Below, in pieces: positions 63,463 through 64,000 of a stretch of DNA of 64,000 bases (positions within the stretch are counted from its first letter, which is position 1; every line of letters starts with the position of its first letter). This stretch comes from Nitzschia putrida. Its lineage: Eukaryota; Bacillariophyta; Bacillariophyceae; Bacillariales; Bacillariaceae. The DNA lies in assembly GCA_016586335.1 (NCBI GenBank), contig BLYE01000012.1, forward strand, positions 558,001-622,000. Direction: 5' to 3'. The notes beneath the pieces are model-generated. The model was given only the letters and a program-made list of their open reading frames with translations, made no database searches and was not told the origin of the DNA. A program made the position numbers and the translations under genes.

Positions 63463-64000
63463 TTAGGTTATTTTAGCGTTGGAAAAATCAAGCTCTGGAT
63501 GTTGCTGCTTGAATCGCTCAATAGCATCAAACTTTGTTTGCTCATCGCTAGTGGGACGCCCCATGGCCTTTTGTCTCTGATCGAACATCATCTTTTCTAC
63601 CGTTTTGCGAGTCTCTCCATCCAAATCAGAGAGGGAAGAATTCTCTGGCTGGATCGTCTTGACATCAATGGTAGGGTCTCCCTTTACAACGCAGTCCCAC
63701 CATTCCATTTGATTGGACTTTTGTAGACTAAGCACAAGCCTGTTTCCATCTTCTACAGTCCAAAAGGAATCATCCACTAGAATGGATTTGCAGAGGGGTC
63801 CATCAACAATAGGAGTTGAACCTGGACCCTTGAGAGAAATGCTAAGTTTGGATTTGGTCATGACGACCTTGAGATCTCGTCCACGTGTGTTTTCGGGAAG
63901 GGGGCAGGTTACCGAAACTTCCTGCAAGGTTTGGGTCCAGACATACTTTCCAGGGACAGTACCTCCATTTCCGACGGGAGGTGGTGTGGCAGCTTCAGCA
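63463..64000 (-). CDS. NUDC: NudC (CS-domain dynein/HSP90 co-chaperone), 5' end outside window
   Basis: 179 residues visible from the window edge to the stop. The CS/p23-like domain covers YVWTQTLQEVSVTCPLPENT, GRDLKVVMTKSKLSISLKGP, LCKSILVDDSFWTVEDGNRL and MEWWDCVVKGDPTIDVK. The C-terminal block PENSSLSDLDGETRKTVEKM, MFDQRQKAMGRPTSDEQ and QQHPELDFSNAKIT is the NudC-proper signature and separates it from NudCL. The frame runs unbroken through to base 64000, so the N-terminal coiled coil lies outside. NudC stabilises clients of HSP90 and acts in dynein-dependent transport (family knowledge). Convergent with WDR59. Confidence 0.93.
   Translation of the reverse strand, partial: AEAATPPPVGNGGTVPGKYVWTQTLQEVSVTCPLPENTRGRDLKVVMTKSKLSISLKGPGSTPIVDGPLCKSILVDDSFWTVEDGNRLVLSLQKSNQMEWWDCVVKGDPTIDVKTIQPENSSLSDLDGETRKTVEKMMFDQRQKAMGRPTSDEQTKFDAIERFKQQHPELDFSNAKIT

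Overview
The window is eukaryotic nuclear DNA, most likely from a diatom (probably a raphid pennate, though I cannot name the species). The evidence is: short GT-AG introns of about 50-200 nt; about 30 genes in 64 kb with very small gaps; a stramenopile-style heat-shock factor; a phytochelatin synthase; an algal CobT; and several proteins of the kind known mainly from diatoms (an RGRS-repeat membrane metalloprotease, a secreted beta-helix protein with a PTEAPTASPTE stalk, a YTLKEARSYW-type protein). I see no organellar, viral, transposon or CRISPR content and no tRNA or rRNA gene I can support. All exon boundaries were worked out by hand from splice sites and reading-frame continuity. Where a longer open frame begins upstream without an ATG, the start given is the first credible ATG.

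Layout. 1-12 kb: exosome subunit RRP45 (cut by the window edge), SR-repeat membrane metalloprotease, LSm7, heat-shock factor, MFS transporter with an inserted Sec14 domain, TMEM18, ribosomal protein uL18/RPL5. 12-21 kb: membrane RING-H2 E3, phytochelatin synthase, 5'-nucleotidase with EF-hands, ribosome-biogenesis GTPase BMS1. 21-36.5 kb: a doubtful small gene, GATOR2 subunit MIOS, cohesin regulator PDS5, NASP-type histone chaperone, an unknown Cys-rich protein, VPS4. 37-48 kb: secreted beta-helix protein, an HMG-CoA synthase fused to a ketosynthase, a GT31-like glycosyltransferase, an AAAP amino-acid transporter, an SPF45-like protein. 48-64 kb: RPAP1, HMG-CoA lyase, two unknown proteins, CobT, GATOR2 subunit WDR59, and NudC (cut by the window edge).

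The genes are mostly unrelated housekeeping functions. The pairs that could work together are MIOS with WDR59 (TORC1 signalling), HMG-CoA synthase with HMG-CoA lyase (making and cleaving the same intermediate), and RRP45, BMS1, RPL5, LSm7 and RPAP1 (RNA and ribosome production). Many neighbours converge with only 2-35 nt between stop codons, so their 3' UTRs must overlap.

The strongest leads are the HMG-CoA synthase-ketosynthase fusion, the MFS transporter split by a Sec14 domain, the SR-repeat membrane protease, and a pair of homologous 200-nt sequences on opposite strands, one of which is a BMS1 intron.
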